From: Oscillatoria sp. CS-180
GTDB lineage: Bacteria > Cyanobacteriota > Cyanobacteriia > Phormidesmidales > Phormidesmidaceae
Length of the DNA stretch: 64,000 nucleotides
Direction: 5' to 3'
NCBI RefSeq assembly: GCF_028330965.1
Contig: NZ_JAQMUB010000058.1
Location: 1-64,000 of the forward strand
Positions 27,751 to 36,797 of this stretch are shown here, in pieces (positions within the stretch are counted from its first letter, which is position 1; every line of letters starts with the position of its first letter). The notes under the pieces are model-generated. The model saw only the letters and a program-made list of their open reading frames with translations, searched no databases and was not told the DNA's origin. The position numbers and the translations under genes are program-made.

Positions 27751-30267
27751 CTAATCGTTTGTTGATGGGACAACTTCAGTTTTGATCTCGATGGTGATCA
27801 TTTCTTCTGCTGGCTTTAGTGTGTTGAGTGGTTCAAACACTTGACTTTCAGGCATCCCTGCTTGCGGTCGGGGTTGGGTCGGGGCGATCGCTGCCGACTG
27901 CATTGTTGTGTCAGGAGAAAGGTTTGGTAAATGACTCATGGGGCCTACCAGTGGCTCGCTATGGGGAGAAATAGACTCGTTGGGCTGTATGACTTCCAAC
28001 TCAACTTCAATCGGCTCAGCAGGGGCAGACATCGGTTTGGCCTCTTCTACAGGTTCGGTAGCCGATTCAGTGGCCGGAGAAACGGTTTTCTCAGCTTCCG
28101 CTTCTTTGGAGGGGGTGCCGTGAGGCAGTAGAGATTCCGGTTCGTAGAGTGTATTAGGACTCTCTTTCGGTCCCCAATTGTTTAACAGGTCATCCGGATA
28201 GGTCTCCAATTCAAGATCATCTGGTGAACCGTCTTGCAGATCCATTGGCGACTCATGGGATGCTTCCGGATCGGCTGTCTCCAAGGTCTCTGGATTGAGT
28301 ACTTCGTCATCTTGAGGCGAAATCAAGGGCTCAGGGATTACGTCAGCAGGTGGCTCTTCTACAGGAGCCACCACCTCAGCATCGTCAGTAGGCTCCTGCT
28401 GCAATTCCGCTTCGTGCTCTTGGCTGTCAGTAAATGAATCGGAGTCCCCTGAATGGGGAGTCTCACCGGGGATGACAGGCTGCGTCTCTAGCACAACCGA
28501 GGCTGGCATAGGTTGCTGGAATTCTTGGGAAGCGACTTGAATTTTGTTGAGGATGCGATCAGCTTCAGCACCGTTTACTTTCTGGGGCTGGCCGTTTTTG
28601 ACCTTGACTGGAATTAAGTCCACTTTCATCTGGCGATCGCGCAGAGAAACTTGCAAGATAGCCGTTTCAGGAGTTGTTTCTGGCGTTGATTGACCAAAAA
28701 CGAAATCGCCTAGAGAGTAAGCGATCGGTCGTCCTTTGTAGATCTCAGCTCCCTGGAGTTGATTAGGATGATGGCCGACTACCATATCCGCACCCTGATC
28801 GATCGCTAATCGGGCTAAATTCGTTTGCGATTCTGCCGGAGTCTCCGGGGGCTCCTCCGTCCAGCGATAGTTCACCACCAGCCAATCCACTTCATCCCGA
28901 ATGGCCTGAATATCTTGAATAATGTCCTGCATCTCTGCCGCATTCACGCCGCCAACGGAGTCATAGGCCGCTATCGCAAAGTTGCGGTCATAGCTCAAAT
29001 AGGCAATTCGCTGTCCCTTGACATCGATGATTTCAGGACGACGAGCTTCCCGTTCACTGCGGCCTGCTCCTACTCGGAAAATACCATTGCGGTCCAGGCT
29101 CTCCAGAGTCTCTGCTAGCCCATGTTCACCAAAGGATAAGGATTCTTCGCCTGTCAGATTGACGACGTCTACTCCCCCAGACTTGAGCAAATTCACCGCC
29201 TCTGGACGTTGCCGCTCCAAGAATTCCTCTTCTAGGGAAGTCGCGGCAACTGAGAGAGAAGCTTGTAGGTTCACCATGGCCAAGTCAGCCTGCTGATAGG
29301 CTGGAATCCCTGAAAGCAACTGCTCATCATGCTCTAGCTCGGCGTAAGGCAGTCCGTCTAAGTCAACATCGCCGCTAAACAATAGGGTTACTGTGGGTTC
29401 TTCTGGACTGAGCAACCGTTCGTGCTTAAGCACGCCAACAGGTTCGAGAGCTGCGTTAATAACGTTGGGGCGATCGCGCTCAAGTTCGCTCTTGAAAGAG
29501 ACAGACGTCACCTCTTCAACTGGAGAGGCGGCAAGACTATCGTCAGTCATGGCCGTTGTTTGATCTGCGGTCACGGTTTGCGGAGATGTTTGAAACTCAG
29601 GGAGCTGAGGCTCTCGGGCTTCTGACTTGGGCGACGAGGTATCGGGATGCGATCGCGCGTCGTGCAGCAGGTCGGAACGACTTTGCGTTTGAAATGGCAA
29701 TGATGGTTCTGGTCTGGAAGACATTACCACTTCAACCATGCAGCCAAAGACAAAGGCAGCCACTGCTGATCCAGTCAGCATGAATGCTCTGAGGGTTTTT
29801 AGTTGTTCAGTGAAAAACAAATGAGCATTGAAACCTGCCAGCATAGGTGTGGTCTGCGATCGCGTTGCAATCCGTGGTGGAATAACTGAGATTGAGGATT
29901 CCTGACCGCGTTCTCGGCTGATACGCTGCTTGATGGCCGGCGTCATCACCCGAACGCGCTGTTCCCAAAGTAGCTTGCTGTCCCCAATCGAACGAGCAGT
30001 CAGATGAATTCCTTCAATCAAAGGCGAGTTGAGCTGCCACATGAGATGGCAAATGTATTGTGTCAATCTTTTCTGCTGAGGAACCCGCTCAAATTCAACA
30101 TCGACACGAATGCAGCCGGGGCGTTTGCCTGGACTCACTCGAACATAGATGCCTTGAGGAATAAGAGGCTCATTTAACCACAGGGCGATCGCTCGAAATT
30201 GACCAGCAGCAGCTAATGCCTTAGTGGACAGTCGTTCTGGCGATAAGTGAGCGGCTACATTGACCAT
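27751..30267 (-). CDS. CapA-family (PGA_cap) metallophosphatase-like membrane protein
   Basis: An 838-residue protein. Residues 1-155 form an N-terminal domain of unknown type, 161-182 a transmembrane helix (AFMLTGSAVAAFVFGCMVEV), about 294-550 a CapA domain, and about 560-838 a long acidic Pro/Glu/Ser-rich tail. CapA motifs are LLFSGDVDLDG, ADLAMVNLQASL, VDVVNLTGEESLSFGE, VVGHHPNQLQGAEIYKG and AYSLGDFVFGQ. CapA proteins belong to the calcineurin-like fold and were named from poly-gamma-glutamate capsule synthesis. The tail is much longer than in typical CapA proteins. No other capsule genes are adjacent, so capsule synthesis is not implied. Confidence 0.82.
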   Translation of the reverse strand: MVNVAAHLSPERLSTKALAAAGQFRAIALWLNEPLIPQGIYVRVSPGKRPGCIRVDVEFERVPQQKRLTQYICHLMWQLNSPLIEGIHLTARSIGDSKLLWEQRVRVMTPAIKQRISRERGQESSISVIPPRIATRSQTTPMLAGFNAHLFFTEQLKTLRAFMLTGSAVAAFVFGCMVEVVMSSRPEPSLPFQTQSRSDLLHDARSHPDTSSPKSEAREPQLPEFQTSPQTVTADQTTAMTDDSLAASPVEEVTSVSFKSELERDRPNVINAALEPVGVLKHERLLSPEEPTVTLLFSGDVDLDGLPYAELEHDEQLLSGIPAYQQADLAMVNLQASLSVAATSLEEEFLERQRPEAVNLLKSGGVDVVNLTGEESLSFGEHGLAETLESLDRNGIFRVGAGRSEREARRPEIIDVKGQRIAYLSYDRNFAIAAYDSVGGVNAAEMQDIIQDIQAIRDEVDWLVVNYRWTEEPPETPAESQTNLARLAIDQGADMVVGHHPNQLQGAEIYKGRPIAYSLGDFVFGQSTPETTPETAILQVSLRDRQMKVDLIPVKVKNGQPQKVNGAEADRILNKIQVASQEFQQPMPASVVLETQPVIPGETPHSGDSDSFTDSQEHEAELQQEPTDDAEVVAPVEEPPADVIPEPLISPQDDEVLNPETLETADPEASHESPMDLQDGSPDDLELETYPDDLLNNWGPKESPNTLYEPESLLPHGTPSKEAEAEKTVSPATESATEPVEEAKPMSAPAEPIEVELEVIQPNESISPHSEPLVGPMSHLPNLSPDTTMQSAAIAPTQPRPQAGMPESQVFEPLNTLKPAEEMITIEIKTEVVPSTND

Positions 30268-31370
30268 TTTTTGTCTCGGTGTCCCAGGAAACTCGATAGT
30301 GCTCTTTAAGGTGTTAAAGATGCTCTCTTAAACGATAGACCCTATCCCCTTGAGAAGCATCTCGGTAGAAGCGCTCATGATAATAGCAACGAATTTAGCG
30401 AAAAAGCCTCATTTGTCAACAATTTAAGGTGGATTTTTGGGGTAATTGTGTTTTCAATAGAAATAGCCCTGAGTTCACACGAGTTTGACGCTTGCGATCG
30501 TGCCAACAGAATCCCTATAAGACGATCCCTTTCTGGCCATCGGAAAGCCCAAAAAACAGAGGAAACACGCTGGATAATTGTTGCGGAATCGCCGTCATAG
30601 AGGATGGTCTAGAGTATTCATGGCTGAAGAATCGCTCTTTCACGCTTAACCAATTTGGTGCCCCAGCAATCTAGTTGTATCCTCGGGAAGCTACCAATTT
30701 CTTTGTTCAATCGACACAAAATCACTTAGGTGGTTCTGGCATTTTGCTTACGACACATCTCACACTATATTTTCAACAGATTGATACAGCAAAAAAATAT
30801 GGCCTGGTGTGTCCTTACCAAACCTTCTACACTGTTTCAAACCTTCTAATGCTATTCAGAGAGCCTGCTGTATCCTTCTCGCATCTGCTGCATGTGGTTT
30901 CAGGGTATTTACCGATAGAACTATGCCAAGATGAGTTCAGGTCAATTTCTTGTCAGCCAATCTAATGCATAAGCGCAGAGCCTAACGCTTTGAATACTCT
31001 TTGAGTGAGAAACTCTTGTCTAGCAATAAGCAGTGTTTGCCATTAAAGGTCTCAAGAAAGTGAGTGTCTGCAGGACGTTTTCGACACCACGCTGCTGTTT
31101 TTAGAACAATGAGTCAATAGCATTTTTCCATCAGGATTAGGTTTGCTCCTTAGTTAACGGGGGAAATCAATCGCCTGCGCTTTTTAATCCCTTAAATCCA
31201 GCTGTTTGAGAAAGAGCTACTTGCAAAATTTACCCATCTTGTCAGGACTCAAAGGCTGTCTCATGTTCCGAACTCTGGCAAAAGGCAGAAACCAATACCG
31301 AAAAGTTAACAGGTGTCTCATGAGATATCGCGATCTGAGTTGACTGACAGTATTTCAGGATGTGATGCAC

Positions 31371-31390
31371 GGAACTGACCACGGCTATAG
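31371..31390 (+). repeat. Right-end remnant of the 104-bp repeat
   Basis: CGGAACTGACCACGGCTATA matches the right end of the copy at 14101-14204 (CGGAACTGGCGACGGCTATA) at 18 of 20 positions. The rest of the element is not recognisable here, so it could be a decayed copy or a chance match. Confidence 0.4.
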
Positions 31391-31462
31391 CGCGACACAG
31401 CATTAGAACTAATAGGACTGATTCCTCAGCCATGACTCAGACCCAGCCAACTGCGAAAATCG

Positions 31463-31670
31463 TGTTGCTGAATTTTATAGTCCTGTGCAGCTCGGTAAGT
31501 CCATCTCAATGCCTTAAGGAAGCAGGGAATGGAGAACCGGGAATGAGGTGTGCTTGATTCAAACGCACGCCGTTATTAGGGATGAAGTCAGGCAACTCGG
31601 CATGGTTCCCCTAAATCTCCCATTATTGCGGGTTTCCAAGCAATGACTCTTCTGAAAAGGAGAGTTAATC
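31463..31670 (+). repeat. Diverged intergenic repeat, copy B
   Basis: This shares with 22008-22146 the blocks TGTTGCTGAATTT, GGGATGAA, TCAGGCAACTCGGCATGG, CCCCTAAATCTCCC and TTTCCAAGCAATG in the same order and orientation, with about 80 additional bases after the first block. It ends about 110 bases before the start of the modular secreted protein and so may contribute to its leader. Confidence 0.45.
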
Positions 31671-31779
31671 ATGCTGCTGAGAACCTACGTCAAAAAAATT
31701 GTTAGGCCGAGTGAATGTGAGTAGCTCCGCCGATTTTGGTGCGTCTCAAGACAACGCCAATAGCAGAGGATATAACGAC

Positions 31780-34700
31780 ATGGATAGTCAAAATTCATTG
31801 CCAACTACTCTATCCGCTGAGCCCATCAGAATCGAAGCTGAAGCGATGGATCTTGTTGGCTACACAACAGAAACTGTATCGGGCTCTGGTGCATCTGGTG
31901 GTAAGCATATTTCGTTGAAGTCAGGAAATCAATCAGCGGGTACTGCTTCTGGCACATTTGATGGCGAAGCGGGCACCTATCAGATCACTGTGGGGTATTA
32001 CGACGAGAACGACGGCATCTCTTCAGGAAGCCTAAAAATTGGCGGAAAGACAGAATCTTTTGACTTCGATCGCGATCTTCCTAACAACTGGGCCAAACCA
32101 CAGTCCTTCACGACTCGTGTCACCCATGAAGCGATCGCTCTCAAACCTGGCGATCGCTTCACGTTGTCGGGGGCCAAAGACCGAGGAGAGTTCGCCCGTT
32201 TCGACTACGTTGAGTTCACGCCTACTGCAGTAGACGACGGTTCAACATCACCTCAACCGCCCGCGTCTGAACCGTTGATGACGTTTGCCCTGGTGGATGC
32301 GAAAAGCAACAAAATTGTCAAAGGCTACGAGGATTTGGCCGCAAATGATGCCATTAATCTGGATGGTATCGACTTCAGTCAGTACAGTATCGTCGCGCAG
32401 CTCAATCCCAATCATCCTGACGCTGCCTCAGTTCAGAGTGTCAAATTTGAGTCTCCCTATGGCGATCGCATCGAAAATATTGAGCCTTATGCGCTATTTG
32501 GCGATACCGATGGCGACTACTGGGGCAAGGCGCTCAAAGCCGGTGATTATACGCTGAAGGCTACAGCCTATACCCAAGACAAAGGCAAAGGAACGGCGAT
32601 TTCGTCTACCGATCTTAGCTATTCCATAGTCAAGGGAACGACGCCCCCAGATCCTGATCCCAATCCTGATCCAGGGGATCCTTTCAAGGATTCTTTCATG
32701 AATCAGTTTGATCACGTCATTTCCCACTTCGATGGTAATAACAACGATCGCGACGACATTGCAGCTCTGCCAATGGCGGCGGCAATTACCTACGCAGCAG
32801 GCTTTCAAGACAAATCAACGTTCTTCTACAGCAACAACTTGGGTGAACCCAGTTTGCCAATGCGGGAAGAGATGATGCAAGAGAGCGCTGCCTTCGCAGA
32901 AAAACTGGGGATTCAAACTTACGACTACCAGGAAGATGCTGACAACGCCACAGCGGAGCTCGTCAAAATTCTCAATTCTGGGAAAAAGGTGTTGGCGATC
33001 GAGGGGGGTCCAATGGAAGCCATCTATCGGGCACTGGACCAGGTCGATGCTGATAAGCACGAGAACATCACTCTGCTATCTCATTCCAGCTGGAACGAAA
33101 ATCGCAATATTGCTAACAAGCCTGGTGTTGAAGATGTTCGCACTTGGGACGACCTTAAAAATGATTTTCCTGACGTTACGTTAGTCGAAATCCGCGACCA
33201 GAATGGTTCTGGTGACAAGGGCTTCAATAGTTCCAAATGGACTTGGTTAGACAACACATCAGATCCCCTTTTGCAGGAAGTGCGGGACTTGATGAAGAAT
33301 GCCGCCAACAAGGTTAATGACCCGTCAGATTCGGGTATGCACTTCTACGCCCTCACCGGAAACGAAAGTGCTGATCCTTTAGATGCCAAAGCATTCTTTG
33401 AGGAATATCCTCTTGATTTAGGGACACTGCCTGATCCAGTCCCAACGCCGGATCCGGTTGATCCAACACCAGACCCAGTTGATCCGACTCCTGACCCCGG
33501 CGACCCTGCGCCTGATGGCAAAGTCTTCATGGCGGAAAAAGGACAGCTCATTTTAGAAGCCGAGTCTGCCGCTTTGACGGGTGATTGGACATCGACCACC
33601 GTTGAGGGCGAAAAGTCTGTTCTGTGGGATGCCGACAAGAGTAGCTATGGCAAGGTGCCTACAGGCCAAACCCTGAGCTATCAGTTTGAAACTGATGAAG
33701 CCGGCAGCTACAGCATTGCTCTCCATTCAGGGCGCGTTAAAGATGTAATGAACGATAGCGATCGCTACGAAAAGGGCAGTAGTGGCAAAGAGCGGACAGA
33801 TACGGGCAACGATGCTTACGTCGCCATCATTAACGCCGAGACAGGGGAAGTCGTGCAAAAGCCGACAAAACTCTTTACCGGGTTAGGAAACTCAGACCAA
33901 GATCTGAAGTGGGGCACAACGTTTGATGCCAATCATAAGAAATCTTCGGCTCAAGTTGGCCTAGAAGCCGACACTCAATATCGACTAGAAATTACGGGGC
34001 GCTCTGACGGATACGTACTGGATCGGATTACCCTCAGCAACGATGGTGCTCTCAAGGATACTCAGGCATCGCAGTCGCCCATCAAAGGTGAGAAGACAGA
34101 GCCGCAGCCACAGCCTAAACCACCGACAAATCCCGAAACTCCGGATTCCACACCGGATGTTCCTACGCCCACACCGGACGCTCCGGAGCCGGAAACAGAC
34201 CCTACGCAAAATTCTGCCTTTGAACAGGAAGTTGTCAGACTAACCAATGAGTTTCGCCAGCAGAATGGGCTGGATCGGCTTGTTGTGGACACTGATTTGG
34301 CTGATACTGCTGACCTCCACAGCGAGAATATGGCCCGTCAGGATTTCTTTAGTCATACCGGAAAGGACGGCTCGGAACCTTGGGATAGAGCAAAAGGGGA
34401 AGGGTATGAATCGGGGTTTGTCGGTGAAAACATTGCGGCTGGCACCCTCTACAGCACTCCTGAAGATGTTGTGCAAGGATGGATTGACAGTCCTGGACAT
34501 CGGGCGAATATGCTCAATCCCGACTTCAATGAAATTGGGGTTGGTTACTACTTCTTAGAGAACGATACAGGAAGCGTCAACTACAACCACTACTGGACTC
34601 AGGTGTTTGGCAAAGGCACTATCGAGGAACCCGCAGCTGGTTCTGGTACAGATTCGTCGTCCAATTCAGATATCGCTAGTGCAACACCTAAGTCGGTTTC

Positions 34701-35040
34701 TGGCGATGGGGCTAGCGCTATTTCCAATGCTGATCCGCTCATGGGAGACGCGACCCAACTAGTCGGTGATCCTGATGTAGACGATTGGCTCACCAACTAC
34801 GCTGGCGCTGAGGACATCTCTGCGGATGCCGATATCTTGACGGGGGCAGGCGGCGACTTCATTCCACTGGATTCTGGTGATTTTGCAGCAGTGGATGCGA
34901 TCGCGGCTACCCCAATGGGCATCAACACGCCCGCAGAAGAAACAACCGAAGCCGATCCCTTTGGCGATGCCATGCCAATGGGCAATCCGGCTCTGACAGT
35001 AGAACTAGATCCGTCAAAAACATCTGTTCTAGCTGGATAA
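31780..35040 (+). CDS. Large modular secreted protein: two CBM-like, nucleoside-hydrolase-like and CAP domains
   Basis: A 1086-residue protein. About 16-148 is a CBM6/35-like beta domain (IRIEAEAMDLVGY, FARFDYVEFTP). About 165-286 is an Ig-like beta module and 303-547 a domain starting HFDGNNNDRDDIAALPMAAA, whose Asp cluster recalls the metal site of nucleoside hydrolases. After a PDP-rich linker (VDPTPDPVDPTPDPGDP) comes a second CBM-like module (about 583-755). A second Pro-rich linker leads to a bacterial CAP/SCP domain (about 812-945; TNEFRQQNGLDRL, DFFSHTGKDG, VGENIAAG, WIDSPGHRANML) and a 140-residue acidic tail. No N-terminal signal peptide is seen, so type I secretion is possible. ATG 31780 follows AGAGGA; the frame is open upstream to a TTG at 31699. 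Confidence 0.75.
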   Translation: MDSQNSLPTTLSAEPIRIEAEAMDLVGYTTETVSGSGASGGKHISLKSGNQSAGTASGTFDGEAGTYQITVGYYDENDGISSGSLKIGGKTESFDFDRDLPNNWAKPQSFTTRVTHEAIALKPGDRFTLSGAKDRGEFARFDYVEFTPTAVDDGSTSPQPPASEPLMTFALVDAKSNKIVKGYEDLAANDAINLDGIDFSQYSIVAQLNPNHPDAASVQSVKFESPYGDRIENIEPYALFGDTDGDYWGKALKAGDYTLKATAYTQDKGKGTAISSTDLSYSIVKGTTPPDPDPNPDPGDPFKDSFMNQFDHVISHFDGNNNDRDDIAALPMAAAITYAAGFQDKSTFFYSNNLGEPSLPMREEMMQESAAFAEKLGIQTYDYQEDADNATAELVKILNSGKKVLAIEGGPMEAIYRALDQVDADKHENITLLSHSSWNENRNIANKPGVEDVRTWDDLKNDFPDVTLVEIRDQNGSGDKGFNSSKWTWLDNTSDPLLQEVRDLMKNAANKVNDPSDSGMHFYALTGNESADPLDAKAFFEEYPLDLGTLPDPVPTPDPVDPTPDPVDPTPDPGDPAPDGKVFMAEKGQLILEAESAALTGDWTSTTVEGEKSVLWDADKSSYGKVPTGQTLSYQFETDEAGSYSIALHSGRVKDVMNDSDRYEKGSSGKERTDTGNDAYVAIINAETGEVVQKPTKLFTGLGNSDQDLKWGTTFDANHKKSSAQVGLEADTQYRLEITGRSDGYVLDRITLSNDGALKDTQASQSPIKGEKTEPQPQPKPPTNPETPDSTPDVPTPTPDAPEPETDPTQNSAFEQEVVRLTNEFRQQNGLDRLVVDTDLADTADLHSENMARQDFFSHTGKDGSEPWDRAKGEGYESGFVGENIAAGTLYSTPEDVVQGWIDSPGHRANMLNPDFNEIGVGYYFLENDTGSVNYNHYWTQVFGKGTIEEPAAGSGTDSSSNSDIASATPKSVSGDGASAISNADPLMGDATQLVGDPDVDDWLTNYAGAEDISADADILTGAGGDFIPLDSGDFAAVDAIAATPMGINTPAEETTEADPFGDAMPMGNPALTVELDPSKTSVLAG

Positions 35041-35069
35041 ACGATTTGCCAAAGCTGGTGCTGGTCGGT

Positions 35070-35125
35070 GCCGCATCACTAGATATCAGGAAGTTTTCAA
35101 CCGATATCTAGCGATGCGGCTTTTT
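35070..35125 (+). terminator. Rho-independent terminator
   Basis: A long stem GCCGCATCACTAGATATC (35070-35087) pairs with GATATCTAGCGATGCGGC (35103-35120) with one mismatch. TTTTT follows directly. It terminates the 31780-35040 gene. Confidence 0.88.
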
Positions 35126-35159
35126 GTCTTTGGCAACTCAAAGGTGACATACATCTTTT

Positions 35160-35201
35160 GATAGCTGTCGTCAATTTCGTTAGGACAAGACAGCGAGTCA
35201 T
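35160..35201 (-). repeat. Inverted half-copy of the 104-bp repeat
   Basis: ATAGCTGTCGTCAATTTCGT and TAGGACAAGACAGCGAGTCA follow the reverse complement of the right half of 14101-14204 with scattered substitutions. The left half is absent. Just after it, AAACCTTCA (35208-35216) and TGAAGGTTT (35229-35237) form another small hairpin. The rest of the 35041-35401 gap is AT-rich leader sequence. Confidence 0.6.
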
Positions 35202-35401
35202 AAGTCCAAACCTTCAGAACTTCAATTTTGAAGGTTTGATTTTATTGCTCTAAAAAACCTGGTTGAAAATTTTATACTTCTACATGGCTGCAACCCTATG
35301 CTTAAATTTGAATGGTATTTTCCATATATCAAGGGATTTAGTCTTTGAGGATTTTTCTGGCCCGTACTGTAAATGCATCTATACAGGTGTAGAAATTTAC
35401 G

Positions 35402-36643
35402 ATGAGTTTTGACATTTTTAGCGAAAGCTTTTATTTAGCTAATAATCCAGACGTCGCAGCTGCTGTAGCTGCTGGTGCCTTTCAATCTGGCCTTGCTCAT
35501 TTTCAGCAATTTGGACTCACGACTGGCCGAACTCAGATCTCCCCCTTTTTTAACGAACAGCTTTATCTGCAAACCTACCCTGACGTCGCAGCTGCTGTGG
35601 CCAGCGGGGTCTTGAGTTCTGGTTTGCAGCACTTCATCACGCAAGGTGAAAGTGAGGGGCGAGGATTACTGCAAGAGATCTATAACGAACAGGCTTATCT
35701 CACCATTTATCCTGATGTGGCTACTGTGGTTAACGCAGGCATCTTTTTGTCTGGTTATGACCATTTCCGCCGCTTTGGGATTTTCGAAGGTCGTTTAGAT
35801 GCAGCCTTCAACGAAACGTTCTATCTGCTCAAAAATCCAGATGTTGCTAATGCCGTCGCACTAGGGGCTTTCAGTTCTGGATTAGAACACTTTTTGAATT
35901 TTGGGCGCAATGAGGGACGCATCGCTGCTGCACCCTTTAACGAAGGGATCTATCTGCGCTTTTATCCAGATGTTGCCAATCTTGTGGCTCAGGGGGTGAT
36001 CACGTCGGGACTTGAGCATTTCATTAATGTTGGTCAATCAGAAGGTCGCCAAGGAGGACACTTTAACGAAGGTCTGTATTTGCTCTTTAACCCGGACGTT
36101 GCTGTCGCTGTTGCCGGGGGGGCATTTGAGTCAGGTTTGCAGCATTTTCTTTCCAATGGTCAGTTTGAAGAATCTCGTATTGCCTTCTTTTCAGGCACCA
36201 ATGGTAACGACATCGTACAAAGCTATGGCACAGGGTTGATTAGCGTAACGGGCACTCAGTTTACGCTCGATTCTGTTGCTGCCGGCGTTCCCATCAATGA
36301 AGGCGTCGGTGAAATCGATATCCTGATCGGTACTCCTAATAGCCTCGACTCTTATGTTCTCGGGACCGTTGATGTCGCTACGAATGAAATTACGCAGTTC
36401 TACATCGGTGGAGGCAACAATGATTATGCGCTTATCCGAGGCTTTGATCCGATGTCAGATATCGTTACGTTGGGTGGGCAACCTGATCAATTCATCCAGA
36501 CACCTGTTGCCAATGGTATTCATATTTCTACTTCTGCAGGTGACTTAGTCGGCATCGTTGAAGGTATTGCATCCCCCCTGCAAAGCCGCGTAATCAATGC
36601 ATCCAGCTTCTTTTTGGCATCTGATCAAAGCATGTTTGTATAA
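35402..36643 (+). CDS. Six-repeat surface/secreted protein with RTX-like C-terminal domain
   Basis: A 413-residue protein. Residues about 5-265 are six tandem repeats of 43-44 residues, each of the form FNExxYLxxxPDVAxAVxxG, then a SGLxHFxxxGxxEGR ending. This repeat is common in cyanobacterial exported proteins, often beside calcium-binding domains. The C-terminal part (about 268-400; FFSGTNGNDIV, VGEIDILIG, FYIGGGNNDYALIRGFDP, DIVTLGG) resembles the end of RTX/haemolysin-type proteins, which carry an uncleaved C-terminal type I secretion signal. There is no N-terminal signal. It sits next to another large putative secreted protein. Function unknown; adhesion or S-layer association is a guess. 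Confidence 0.7.
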   Translation: MSFDIFSESFYLANNPDVAAAVAAGAFQSGLAHFQQFGLTTGRTQISPFFNEQLYLQTYPDVAAAVASGVLSSGLQHFITQGESEGRGLLQEIYNEQAYLTIYPDVATVVNAGIFLSGYDHFRRFGIFEGRLDAAFNETFYLLKNPDVANAVALGAFSSGLEHFLNFGRNEGRIAAAPFNEGIYLRFYPDVANLVAQGVITSGLEHFINVGQSEGRQGGHFNEGLYLLFNPDVAVAVAGGAFESGLQHFLSNGQFEESRIAFFSGTNGNDIVQSYGTGLISVTGTQFTLDSVAAGVPINEGVGEIDILIGTPNSLDSYVLGTVDVATNEITQFYIGGGNNDYALIRGFDPMSDIVTLGGQPDQFIQTPVANGIHISTSAGDLVGIVEGIASPLQSRVINASSFFLASDQSMFV

Positions 36644-36732
36644 GCCTCTTGATGTTTGGGGACCTAGAACGAGGCAAGACTTATCACGTTCCTCTGAATG
36701 GCATTATTCGAGGGATCATCACTCTCTAACAG

Positions 36733-36763
36733 GCCCTTTTCTTCAAATTAAGAGAAGGGCTTT
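36733..36763 (+). terminator. Rho-independent terminator
   Basis: GCCCTTTTCTT (36733-36743) pairs with AAGAGAAGGGC (36750-36760) around a short AT loop, followed by TTTAT. It closes the six-repeat protein gene before the BtuF-like gene. Confidence 0.65.
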
Positions 36764-36797
36764 ATAGTTATCAGTAAGTCGAGTCAGGTGCTGTCCT

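Larger units (their letters stand above)
30268..31779. other. Long intergenic region, relic DNA
   Basis: About 1.5 kb with no convincing gene. A 96-codon frame at 30675-30965 has no recognisable domain or ribosome site. The right part contains a 20-base remnant of the 104-bp repeat (31371-31390) and a diverged repeat (31463-31670). It looks like decayed mobile DNA plus the promoter of the large secreted-protein gene. Confidence 0.5.

Noticed and set aside
30675-30965. 96-codon frame in the long gap
   Set aside because: No ribosome site, no domain pattern, and codon use unlike the neighbours.
33430-33520. Tandem GATCC(A/T)AC(T/A)CC-type DNA repeat
   Set aside because: It is the coding sequence of a PDPVDPTPDP linker inside the secreted protein, not an independent repeat or CRISPR.
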